Shown piece by piece: positions 1 through 6,807 of a stretch of 13,131 nucleotides of DNA. Numbering within the stretch: position 1 is the first letter of the stretch; each line of letters opens with the position of its first letter. The notes beneath the pieces are model-generated. The model had not been told where the DNA came from. It saw nothing but the letters and a program-made list of their open reading frames with translations, and made no database searches. The stretch lies in NCBI GenBank assembly GCA_001771735.1, contig MEUM01000096.1, positions 1 to 13,131 of the forward strand. The letters run 5' to 3'. The stretch is from Caldifarciminota bacterium RBG_13_43_14 (GTDB taxonomy: Bacteria > Hydrothermota > Tepidihabitantia > SM23-42). Both the position numbers and the translations under genes were made by a program.

Positions 1-836
1 ACTGCATTCATGATCTCATGAATGATCTTGATCGTTACTTGATGAGCGATCACCAGATCCACATCATTCGGCGTCCAGCCGCTCTCGGCCAATACTTTTT
101 TGACCTCGGGCGGTATTTTTTTGAACGCAAGATCGATTATTTTTTCACCGTCTGACAGAAAATAACACATCTTTGGGTCGCGGGGGTACATTGTCCCGCC
201 GCCAAGAATAGTTGCGAGGCGCCACTGAGAACCATCGGATGAAAAATGTGATGCGCAGAAACCATCGTCGTCAGCCTTGTTCTCGGTCATGATCAATGCC
301 GCACCGGCGTCACCGAGCGTTAATCCAGAAGCCTTGAGTACGAGATCATCTTTATTCAGAATATTATAGTCCACATACTTAGATGCGACTTCCCCGGATG
401 CAATAAGCCCATACTTTACCTTCCCGGTTGATATGAGCGAATCCACTATGTCAATGCTGTTGATAAATGAGTTGCACGCATTTTTAATGTCAAAAAGCTG
501 GATTTTTTTGGCGCCGAGTTTTTCTGCGATAATATTGGCTGTTGCCGGTTCATATATATCCTGGCAGCAGGCCGCGAATATGATAAGATCGATAATTTCG
601 ATACTGATATCAGCCTTGGATAAAGCGCGGCGGCTGGCAGCGACGGCCAGGTCCGAGGCATCAGTTCCCGGCGGCGCTTCCCGGTGTTCACGGCAACCGG
701 TCAAGCGTTCCAGTATGCCATAGGGGACACCGATCTTTTCCTTAAATTGCAGCTTTTCTTCAATATCCGATGTTCTTACGATTTTCTCTGGAACAAAATA
801 GCTTACCGCAATAATTTTGCTGCCGTATCGTTTCAT
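1..836 (-). CDS. Beta-ketoacyl-ACP synthase III-like enzyme (FabH/thiolase fold), 3' end cut by window edge
   Basis: Translating the minus strand from ATG 836 gives an open frame of 278 residues that runs off the left edge. Seen: KAS III-like sequence throughout, including ERLTGCREHR near residues 43-52, the active-site context DIKNACNSF with Cys121, the glycine-rich LTLGDAGAALIM segment, and VIAHQ with His265. In the FabH family Cys and His belong to a Cys-His-Asn triad; the Asn would lie about 30 residues further on, outside the window. The family is usually 310-340 residues, so about 50 are missing. Known: these enzymes condense an acyl-CoA with malonyl-ACP, and relatives make other Claisen condensations. 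The start has a good ribosome site (GGGGAG, 6 bases upstream) inside the end of the radical SAM gene, whose TGA is 2 bases away, so the two are probably co-translated. Whether this is housekeeping FabH or a specialised synthase cannot be told; the setting favours the latter. Confidence 0.9.
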   Translation of the reverse strand, partial: MKRYGSKIIAVSYFVPEKIVRTSDIEEKLQFKEKIGVPYGILERLTGCREHREAPPGTDASDLAVAASRRALSKADISIEIIDLIIFAACCQDIYEPATANIIAEKLGAKKIQLFDIKNACNSFINSIDIVDSLISTGKVKYGLIASGEVASKYVDYNILNKDDLVLKASGLTLGDAGAALIMTENKADDDGFCASHFSSDGSQWRLATILGGGTMYPRDPKMCYFLSDGEKIIDLAFKKIPPEVKKVLAESGWTPNDVDLVIAHQVTIKIIHEIMNA

Positions 837-838
837 AG

Positions 839-2140
839 TCAACTCCCCATCAATCTATAAAATTCAGGCATCACGCTGTCCTTTATTCTTTCAAACCTTT
901 TTTCGAGATATGGTTGAACTTTTTCAAACGAGATCGGCAATTGACCGGTGAACAGCTGCTGGATCTCTGCGCGGTCTTCCATAAGAATGCATGTACTGCA
1001 TGGTCTACTGAAATAACGCAGATTGCGTTCGTAAACGGCGCTCGGTTTTTTTAAAACATTGCCAAGTGATATTGGCAGGAAATTGCACGGCCAGAAATTA
1101 CCGCGGGTGTCGATATATGCATGCTGTCTTCCTGCTCCGCATCCATATCGTGAATAGTGTTCAGTATAGGCAAAAGAATGGATTTTAGGCAGCTTGTGAT
1201 CATTAACCGTGTTGTCATGCAGGTCCCTAAGCAGCTTACGTTGCTTCGAAGTCAGGAAAACACTATTGTCATGAGCAAGCAGATTGCCAGTAGCAAGCGG
1301 CTCTAAGAGAAGCAGTTCATCCGGATCAATTGTTTTTATAAATGACAGGAACTGCCCGACACGATTCTGCTCGATCATTGCTTTTGTAATAACGCTCTGA
1401 ACGACAGTATAAAGACCTGCCCTTCTTGCATTGGCAATCGCATCGAGCGAAATTTCGTAGGCACCACTGAAACCACGTGCCCGGTCATTATTTGTCTCAT
1501 CGTGGTCGTCCAGACTTATTGCGATCGCAAAAAGACCGCTATCTTTCAATTGATCAGCGCGTGACCGGCTCAAACCATATCCTGAGGTAAAGATAATGAA
1601 TGAAAATTCATCCGCGTATTGACGTATGATGTCATCAGTATCGGTTCGGAGCAAAGGCTCGCCACCCGTGAAACCAATAATACAGATCCCCCAATCCTTT
1701 AAAATCGCGATGATTTTCTGGAGATCTTTGATCGATAAATCTTGTGCGGACATATGTGCAGCGCTGCAATACCAGCATTTAAAAGGACATCTGCCAGTGG
1801 TTGCGATAAGTATATTATGCAGCTGTACGGGTTTTGTTCTGAGCACAAATGTATCGCTGTATGAACGGATGATGCGTGAAAATGGTTTTGATGGAACCGG
1901 TGGAATGAAGAGATTTATGACACCCTTATCATCATGGTTTAAAAGGCGTTCTTTATGCAGTGTAAAATTTATGAAACGAAAATAGCGTATCGCCCCAATT
2001 AGTCCGCCGGATATCAATGCACGCAGGGATTCTTTGACAAAGAGGTATTTCCCGAGCCAGAAATATTGTAATTTGGTTATTGTTGTTGAAATATGAGTTC
2101 CAGTATTGGTAGGGTGGAGGGTTCTAAAAGAACCCTCCAC
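839..2140 (-). CDS. Radical SAM enzyme with reduced SPASM-like C-terminal cluster
   Basis: A 433-residue frame. Seen: C118-x3-C122-x2-C125 (CPFKCWYC), the [4Fe-4S]/S-adenosylmethionine motif; GGEP at 159-162, the SAM-binding motif; and a C-terminal CGAGRQH...G-x4-C segment (C334, G347, C352) followed by C381-x2-C384. The first pair matches the opening of a SPASM domain, but only four of the usual seven cysteines are present, enough for one auxiliary cluster. Known: SPASM/twitch radical SAM enzymes modify peptides, proteins, sugars or lipids; the substrate here is unknown. An N-terminal stretch of about 100 residues precedes the core and includes a hydrophobic patch near 39-58, suggesting membrane association. 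The start is uncertain: GTG 2140 has only a weak, badly spaced ribosome site (AGAAAG) and lies in a hairpin, and the next plausible start is TTG 2017. It sits 9 bases after the protease stop and 2 bases before the KAS III gene. Confidence 0.88.
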   Translation of the reverse strand: MEGSFRTLHPTNTGTHISTTITKLQYFWLGKYLFVKESLRALISGGLIGAIRYFRFINFTLHKERLLNHDDKGVINLFIPPVPSKPFSRIIRSYSDTFVLRTKPVQLHNILIATTGRCPFKCWYCSAAHMSAQDLSIKDLQKIIAILKDWGICIIGFTGGEPLLRTDTDDIIRQYADEFSFIIFTSGYGLSRSRADQLKDSGLFAIAISLDDHDETNNDRARGFSGAYEISLDAIANARRAGLYTVVQSVITKAMIEQNRVGQFLSFIKTIDPDELLLLEPLATGNLLAHDNSVFLTSKQRKLLRDLHDNTVNDHKLPKIHSFAYTEHYSRYGCGAGRQHAYIDTRGNFWPCNFLPISLGNVLKKPSAVYERNLRYFSRPCSTCILMEDRAEIQQLFTGQLPISFEKVQPYLEKRFERIKDSVMPEFYRLMGS

Positions 2141-2143
2141 CTT
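2111..2143. repeat. Perfect 13-bp inverted repeat spanning the protease/radical SAM junction
   Basis: Left arm 2113-2125 (GGTGGAGGGTTCT) pairs perfectly with 2129-2141 around a 3-base AAA loop; 2111-2112 with 2142-2143 extend it by an A-T and a G-T pair. It begins just after the protease stop in transcription order and covers the annotated GTG start of the radical SAM gene. On the minus strand no U-tract follows (CTACCAAT), so it does not look like a normal terminator for the protease mRNA; on the plus strand it is followed by a poor T-rich stretch. It could be an attenuator, an mRNA-stability element, or a structure that hides the downstream start. Confidence 0.85.
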
Positions 2144-2149
2144 TCTCTA

Positions 2150-5100
2150 TTATTTCAAGAGAACGATCTTTTGGTTGGAGATGTAGTTGTCAGCCTTGAA
2201 CTGGACGAAGTAAATTCCCGCTGCCATTTTTCGATTGTGATCGTCGGTACCATTCCAGGTAACAGCGTATGAGCCAGCTTGCTGCATACCGTTGACGAGT
2301 GTGCGTATTTGCCTGCCACTTGCGTCATATACCGCGATATTAACATCGGTGCTGATCGGAATGGAGAAATTAACCGTTGCTGACGATCTGAATGGATTCG
2401 GATAGCCGACTGCAAAAGCGAACGAAGCAGGTATGTTGGTTTTATCTTCTGCAATACCAACCGGTACGGTTGTCACAAGCCATAATCTAACATAATTACT
2501 ATGCAATGAATGGTCGCCAAATGGTATTCCTAGAGAAGCGAGATGGGTTGTCCATTCTCCGTCCTGTTCGCAAAGCGGAACTCTTTCAAGATTCAGATGT
2601 GGTGGTGCATCTGCATAGTATAACGGGTAATAGGCGCTGACATGCCTGGTGTTCCACTGCTGGCAGTACTCAACAAGATCATCCGGGTATTTTTTCCTTA
2701 TTTGATTGCTAAGATGCCGCTTTACGATCTCGATAGCCTGCCTGAGCGTGAATGGATAGTCCCAGCATATCTTTGCATAAAGGCGGCCGATCAGGGACGC
2801 GATCAGCCCCGGTGATGGATCATAAGGATAGTAGCCAATACCATCGGCCGATAGATCGTCGCGCATACCGCGGAAAGGTAGCGGATCCACTGAGTAAGCA
2901 TAGGCGCGACCTGGCCTTGCCATTTTGTAAAATCCTTTTGCCGCGAATATGTAATCGCGTGTCCACCCATCCGGCAACTCGGGAATATCAGTCGATTCGA
3001 AAGCAAGTGTGATCTCGTCGCCGTGATTCATGATCGCAAATCGATCATCAGCGTTGTCGAGCAGAGGATTGACATCGCCATAACGCGTATAGTATCCAGC
3101 AACATTTGCATAATTCCGTGTTACGCGGTTGGCATAGTTAAAGTCTCCTGGATACTTACCGTCCGGGGAGGAGTATTCAGCATAACCGTAATAATGTAGA
3201 TCTGCTTCGATCAGTGGAAGTTCATGGATATGATAATCAGTGCCGGCAGCGCTGCTAATCCAGGCTTTATCAATATACACCTCATGGGTGAATGTTAAAC
3301 GTATACGATGATCATCGGTTTCAAATACTGATTTTCCTTGTTCATCATATAGTGGATAGGTAACGACCTTTTGATGCCCGGCTGGAATGCCACAAGATGC
3401 ATTTTTTTTCCATCGTTTGTATCGATCTCTGATCTCTACAGTTGGATTCTTGAGGGTCATGTTTTGCTTGCTGGCATGATAGATATCGCTGACCTGGCTT
3501 ATTTCGGCGGCATCGGGGAAATGAGTGCTTCCATATAAATATAGCACGGTCGAGCCGGGATCATCTAATTCACCAATATCAATAGTAATCGAGAACGGTT
3601 TTGCGAAGCCGTTGATACTTGATTTTTCAAATGGCACATAAATACGGTCTTTATGGGCAAGCGTATAAAGTATGTCCTGATTGCGGTCATTATATGCCGC
3701 GGTCAATGGTTTTTCCCGCGCAGTATGTACTGATAAACCGCTGTACGCTGGCCAGCGTAATGCTTCATGCGGGTAAACATCGTATTCGGCAGGGTGATCG
3801 ATCACATACAGCTCAACCTCATCGATATATGAAACTTCCTGTAGCATTTCATTTACGGTCAAGCGATATACCCCATCAACACTCGCGAGCTTATCTCCAT
3901 CGATCTTGACATATTCATCAAAATCAGGAGGAAGATAGAGGTTCTGTCCGAGAACCTGACCCATCCATGTGCCTAGGTCACCGCCGGATACAAGATCGCC
4001 GATAAAATTATGATTCTCACCGTCATATGCGAAAAGCAGCGGACAGCATGATTTCACATAGACATCGGCACCGGTGGCAGCGTAGAACATAGTGCTTGGA
4101 TTGACAAACATTGCCGTCGAATCGATACGCAACGTCGAAGTCAAAAGCACATCGGCGGTTACATTAGTCATGTTCTGACGCCGTGACCATGTATTTGTTT
4201 GATCATTCCAGTAATAGAGTGCAACCCGATTGTGAGGTGCAGTACCATGTTGACCCCACCATTCAACGGTTATTTGCTCGATAATGGTATCCGGTGCATT
4301 GAGCATGAACCCATAAAGCTGCAAATCTTGATGCGCTGTATCAGTGGCACCCGCTGTCACCCATCGATTATTATCAAGCGTAGAAATCTGTTGTAATTCG
4401 GTCACGGTTGCTGGTATCCAGCTTGCATGACTTGGTATTGGAACTGAACCACTATCGGCATTTGGATATTTCCAGGCAAGACTTCCAGGGCTTATAATCT
4501 CCAGTTTGCGCGCTGCTACAAAATTCATGGTGGTTGTGTCGTCATTATAAAAGGTATCACTGGCCAACGATGAAATCCCGTAACCTATATAATGCGTACC
4601 CATTTGACCGATTGTAAAATTGTCGAAAACAACAAGACTTTCGGTATTTTGAGGTAAATTGGAAATAGTTCGATTGCTTGTATATACCGTGCTCATGCCG
4701 ATCCTAATCAGGCATGTGACCGGGACATTGGTTTCATCAAAAGTTCCTGAGTTTCTGAATCTCACTGATGGTTGTAACGTGGTAAATTCTTCTTCCATAG
4801 CGCGCGGGATGTCGAATCGCTGTGCGCGTATATTATGATGGGGCACTGGTGGGGGAACTGCTTGAAGTGCAGCATAAACATTTAATCGACCCCAGCCATA
4901 ATTATTGTTGGGATATGGAGCTCCTTGAGCAGGTTGATCAGCGTTATCAAGAAGTATATTATAAAGTGTTCCGTAATCGATCGTTTGATTTTTTTGAAGA
5001 CAGATTGCCACTGCACCGGTGACGTGCGGTGAAGCCATTGATGTTCCCTGCATAGACTGGTAACCACCGCCAGGAGCAGCGGAACGAACATTGACTCCTG

Positions 5101-6187
5101 GTGCAGAAATATCAGGTTTGATCAAATTCCAATCCGGTCTCGCCCAGTTGCTTGGATCGCTCCACGGGGTTTGATTGGGCGCCGGTCCGCGAGATGAAAA
5201 ACTAGCCATATTGTCACTGTTATCAGTTGCTCCAACCCCGGTGACAATCGGGAAATTACCTGGAGTACCACCAGTGCCTGGATTAGGACCAGAATTTCCA
5301 ATTGAAAATGATGGATATATACCGAGCGAACGCCAGTTGATGCAATCATCCCAGTATTCTAATGATGTAGTGGCAGTTGAACCCCATGAATTGCCCACCA
5401 CATGCACGGTTTGAGTGGCGAACCACTGAAAACAAGCGTGTATCCATGTTGCCTGGCCGCTGCCGCCTGCATCAAATGCCTTTGCACAGATAAAATTCGC
5501 TCCGGGTGCCACTCCAATATCATCGACAAATGAACCATTGCCGTCACCGCCGCAAATCGTGCCCATAGTATGAGTCCCATGGCCGTGATCATCATATGGC
5601 GTTGAATTGCCATTAACACCGTCGAACCAGCCACCGGGTATCCAACGATTACCAAAGGCAGCGTGAGTGACTTCGACCCCGGTATCCATATTGCCGACTA
5701 TGATACCAGCGCCGTCATATCCGTCATTCCAGCAAAGTGGAGCACTGACCATGGTGATATTCCATTCAGGTGTTCTTGATCCGGGATCGGATGATTTCCG
5801 TGCGTCGAGCTTGATTATGAAATCGTCGATCACATAATCAACATCCTCACGTGCGGCGATCGCTTTTATTATCTCTTTTGTCGCTTTAAATGTAAAACCA
5901 TTGAATATCCAGTAGGTCTTGAGATTTTTGACCTTGTCGCCGTAGCCGGAAAGAAATGCGAGTATATCTTTTTGATCATTTGCGGCAAAGGTCTGCAGAT
6001 AAATGAGTTTCTCGGCCTTGGTCGCACTTTTCGGCATTGAGGCCAGATCGGATCTATTGCTCATATGAACAATGACCTGAATTGCGTGATTAGTCTTTGC
6101 ATTATCCAAAATTGCCTGCAGCTGCGGGTGTATATTGCCGGCAGTCAGAAAACTCATACCGGCGAGCAGTAAAATAAAACACTTCAT
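2150..6187 (-). CDS. Secreted subtilisin-like serine protease (S8) with large C-terminal region and sorting domain
   Basis: A 1345-residue protein from ATG 6187, chosen over the upstream GTG 6235 because AGGAGGTGAT lies 1 base upstream and a signal peptide (MKCFILLLAGMSFLTAG) begins exactly there. Residues about 19-130 resemble an I9-type propeptide. The S8 catalytic domain (about 140-442) shows Asp168 in MDTGV, His203 in HGHGTH, oxyanion Asn298 in GNSG and Ser383 in GTSMASPH; all key residues are present. A beta-rich region (about 450-560) follows. Residues about 712-850 hold a CPLLFAYDG...VSYIDEVELYVIDHP segment that I recall from other large secreted bacterial proteins. The last 90 residues (YPNPF ... 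YDASGR ... WNGTDD ... GIYF ... IVLLK) are a FlgD-like / type IX-style sorting domain. The protein should be exported, autoprocessed and placed on or outside the outer membrane. It is first in an operon with radical SAM and KAS III genes. The substrate is unknown. Confidence 0.95.
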   Translation of the reverse strand: MKCFILLLAGMSFLTAGNIHPQLQAILDNAKTNHAIQVIVHMSNRSDLASMPKSATKAEKLIYLQTFAANDQKDILAFLSGYGDKVKNLKTYWIFNGFTFKATKEIIKAIAAREDVDYVIDDFIIKLDARKSSDPGSRTPEWNITMVSAPLCWNDGYDGAGIIVGNMDTGVEVTHAAFGNRWIPGGWFDGVNGNSTPYDDHGHGTHTMGTICGGDGNGSFVDDIGVAPGANFICAKAFDAGGSGQATWIHACFQWFATQTVHVVGNSWGSTATTSLEYWDDCINWRSLGIYPSFSIGNSGPNPGTGGTPGNFPIVTGVGATDNSDNMASFSSRGPAPNQTPWSDPSNWARPDWNLIKPDISAPGVNVRSAAPGGGYQSMQGTSMASPHVTGAVAICLQKNQTIDYGTLYNILLDNADQPAQGAPYPNNNYGWGRLNVYAALQAVPPPVPHHNIRAQRFDIPRAMEEEFTTLQPSVRFRNSGTFDETNVPVTCLIRIGMSTVYTSNRTISNLPQNTESLVVFDNFTIGQMGTHYIGYGISSLASDTFYNDDTTTMNFVAARKLEIISPGSLAWKYPNADSGSVPIPSHASWIPATVTELQQISTLDNNRWVTAGATDTAHQDLQLYGFMLNAPDTIIEQITVEWWGQHGTAPHNRVALYYWNDQTNTWSRRQNMTNVTADVLLTSTLRIDSTAMFVNPSTMFYAATGADVYVKSCCPLLFAYDGENHNFIGDLVSGGDLGTWMGQVLGQNLYLPPDFDEYVKIDGDKLASVDGVYRLTVNEMLQEVSYIDEVELYVIDHPAEYDVYPHEALRWPAYSGLSVHTAREKPLTAAYNDRNQDILYTLAHKDRIYVPFEKSSINGFAKPFSITIDIGELDDPGSTVLYLYGSTHFPDAAEISQVSDIYHASKQNMTLKNPTVEIRDRYKRWKKNASCGIPAGHQKVVTYPLYDEQGKSVFETDDHRIRLTFTHEVYIDKAWISSAAGTDYHIHELPLIEADLHYYGYAEYSSPDGKYPGDFNYANRVTRNYANVAGYYTRYGDVNPLLDNADDRFAIMNHGDEITLAFESTDIPELPDGWTRDYIFAAKGFYKMARPGRAYAYSVDPLPFRGMRDDLSADGIGYYPYDPSPGLIASLIGRLYAKICWDYPFTLRQAIEIVKRHLSNQIRKKYPDDLVEYCQQWNTRHVSAYYPLYYADAPPHLNLERVPLCEQDGEWTTHLASLGIPFGDHSLHSNYVRLWLVTTVPVGIAEDKTNIPASFAFAVGYPNPFRSSATVNFSIPISTDVNIAVYDASGRQIRTLVNGMQQAGSYAVTWNGTDDHNRKMAAGIYFVQFKADNYISNQKIVLLK

Positions 6188-6188
6188 T

Positions 6189-6198
6189 ATCACCTCCT
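6189..6198 (-). promoter_or_regulatory. Ribosome binding site that fixes the protease start
   Basis: The minus strand reads AGGAGGTGAT, ten bases complementary to the usual 16S rRNA 3' end, one base before ATG 6187 (five bases from GGAGG to ATG). This supports the 1345-residue start over the upstream GTG. Confidence 0.85.
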
Positions 6199-6230
6199 CG
6201 ATTCTTTTATCCTCTGGATTTAAAAGTGCT

Positions 6231-6242
6231 ATCACCTCCTTA
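6231..6242 (-). promoter_or_regulatory. Second, orphan Shine-Dalgarno sequence in the protease leader
   Basis: The minus strand reads TAAGGAGGTGAT, a 12-base match to the anti-Shine-Dalgarno sequence, 33 bases upstream of the functional copy. No ATG, GTG or TTG lies at a suitable distance after it; the only in-frame GTG (6235) is inside the motif itself. It may be a ribosome standby site or a relic of duplication. Confidence 0.6.
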
Positions 6243-6296
6243 TGTATTTCAGCAAATAATATAGATATTGATCAAATCATCTTCAACTGCTAAATT

Positions 6297-6324
6297 ATTA
6301 TAAGAAATAATGAAAACATGTCAA
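6297..6324 (-). promoter_or_regulatory. Sigma70-type promoter of the protease operon
   Basis: On the minus strand TTGACA (6324-6319), a 16-base spacer and TATAAT (6302-6297). Transcription would start near 6290, giving a leader of about 100 bases before ATG 6187. The same two boxes and spacing occur at the three plus-strand promoters of the window. Confidence 0.82.
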
Positions 6325-6367
6325 GACTGAATCCCAACTTCCCGATCTTGATCCGGAACTTTTTTTA

Positions 6368-6395
6368 TTGACAACGTTTTATCGAAGTGTATAAT
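6368..6395 (+). promoter_or_regulatory. Sigma70-type promoter of the tRNA pair
   Basis: TTGACA (6368-6373), 16-base spacer, TATAAT (6390-6395). The predicted start near 6402 is only about five bases before the mature 5' end of tRNA-Gly, as is common for strong tRNA promoters. It points away from the protease operon promoter, with the two -35 boxes 43 bases apart. Confidence 0.88.
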
Positions 6396-6406
6396 AAAAG
6401 GCTTAT

Positions 6407-6478
6407 GCGGGAGTAGCTCAGTGGTGGAGCATCACCTTGCCAAGGTGAGGGTCGCGGGTTCAAATCCCGTCTCCCGCT
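6407..6478 (+). tRNA. tRNA-Gly (anticodon GCC)
   Basis: A 72-base cloverleaf. The acceptor arms GCGGGAG (6407-6413) and CTCCCGC (6471-6477) pair perfectly, with discriminator T6478. The D arm is GCTC/GAGC, the anticodon stem TCACC/GGTGA with loop TTGCCAA (anticodon GCC at 6439-6441), and the T loop is TTCAAAT. The 3' CCA is not encoded (GTT follows), so it must be added by tRNA nucleotidyltransferase. GCC reads the glycine codons GGC and GGU. Confidence 0.97.
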
Positions 6479-6483
6479 GTTTT

Positions 6484-6569
6484 GGTAACAGGCCACAGGG
6501 AACAGGCAACAGCTAAAGAAACTGAAGAACGAATTTGTTACTGTACCCTGTTTCCTATTACCTGTTACC
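6484..6569. repeat. Palindromic element made of 7-base ACAGG/CCTGT units between the tRNA genes
   Basis: The left arm 6484-6512 contains ACAGG four times at a 7-base period (last copy incomplete). The right arm 6541-6569 contains the complementary CCTGT-type unit at the same period, one copy changed to CCTAT. The arms are imperfectly complementary over 29 bases (the outer nine pair perfectly), with a 28-base loop. Transcribed from the tRNA promoter it would form a long hairpin between the two tRNAs. It resembles dispersed intergenic palindromes of the REP kind, but only this copy is visible. Confidence 0.8.
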
Positions 6570-6576
6570 TAATCAA

Positions 6577-6648
6577 GGCGGCATAGCCAAGTAGCAAGGC
6601 GGCGGTCTGCAAAATCGCTATTCGCCGGTGCAAATCCGGCTGCCGCCT
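6577..6648 (+). tRNA. tRNA-Cys (anticodon GCA)
   Basis: A 72-base cloverleaf. GGCGGCA (6577-6583) pairs perfectly with TGCCGCC (6641-6647), and the discriminator is T6648, the usual U of tRNA-Cys. The anticodon stem GCGGT/ATCGC carries loop CTGCAAA with GCA at 6609-6611. The T stem is GCCGG/CCGGC. No encoded CCA: the tRNA runs straight into a run of T (6648-6653) that may help end transcription. There is no promoter of its own, so it is probably co-transcribed with tRNA-Gly. Confidence 0.97.
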
Positions 6649-6655
6649 TTTTTCT

Positions 6656-6680
6656 AAGCTTTCCAAAAACCAGAAAGCTT
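6656..6680. repeat. Short inverted repeat downstream of tRNA-Cys
   Basis: AAGCTTTC (6656-6663) and GAAAGCTT (6673-6680) form an 8-bp perfect stem with a 9-base loop. The six Ts lie before the hairpin (6648-6653) rather than after it, so it is not a standard intrinsic terminator for the tRNAs, though it may protect or process the 3' end. The stretch from 6681 to 6762 shows nothing else recognisable. Confidence 0.55.
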
Positions 6681-6762
6681 CGATTACGGTGATAAAATAT
6701 AAGATACCACAGATGGAAGTTAAAAACATTGCAGATATCATGTCTTCATTATTGTAATCTTC

Positions 6763-6790
6763 TTGACATCATACTAACCGGATGTATAAT
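6763..6790 (+). promoter_or_regulatory. Sigma70-type promoter of the secreted multidomain protein gene
   Basis: TTGACA (6763-6768), 16-base spacer, TATAAT (6785-6790). Transcription should begin around 6796-6798, only about 10-12 bases before ATG 6808, so the mRNA leader is little more than the ribosome site. Confidence 0.87.
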
Positions 6791-6797
6791 CTATCAA

Positions 6798-6804
6798 AAG
6801 GAGG
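6798..6804 (+). promoter_or_regulatory. Ribosome binding site at the extreme 5' end of the mRNA
   Basis: AAGGAGG with three bases (ACT) before ATG 6808. Because the -10 box ends at 6790, the site would be almost at the first nucleotide of the transcript. It supports ATG 6808 as the start; upstream the frame hits TAA at 6787-6789 with no other start codon. Confidence 0.8.
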
Positions 6805-6807
6805 ACT

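Noticed and set aside
433..723. A plus-strand open frame of 96 codons
   Set aside because: It lies antisense inside the KAS III-like gene, whose minus-strand translation has clear active-site motifs; the plus frame resembles nothing and has no ribosome site.
6188..6235. GTG 6235 as the protease start
   Set aside because: It would place 16 non-signal residues before an obvious signal peptide, and the GTG is part of a Shine-Dalgarno sequence; ATG 6187 has its own excellent ribosome site.
6340..6368. A terminator upstream of the tRNA promoter, from CCCGATC/GATCCGG followed by Ts
   Set aside because: The stem would need a 2-base loop or a bulge, and no plus-strand gene precedes it; the T-run simply adjoins the -35 region.
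6484..6569. A CRISPR array or a third RNA gene between the tRNAs
   Set aside because: The repeats are 7 bases long without unique spacers, and no tRNA or other RNA fold with conserved features was found.
6681..6762. A small gene or riboswitch between tRNA-Cys and the next promoter
   Set aside because: No start codon with a ribosome site and a meaningful frame, and no recognisable RNA structure.
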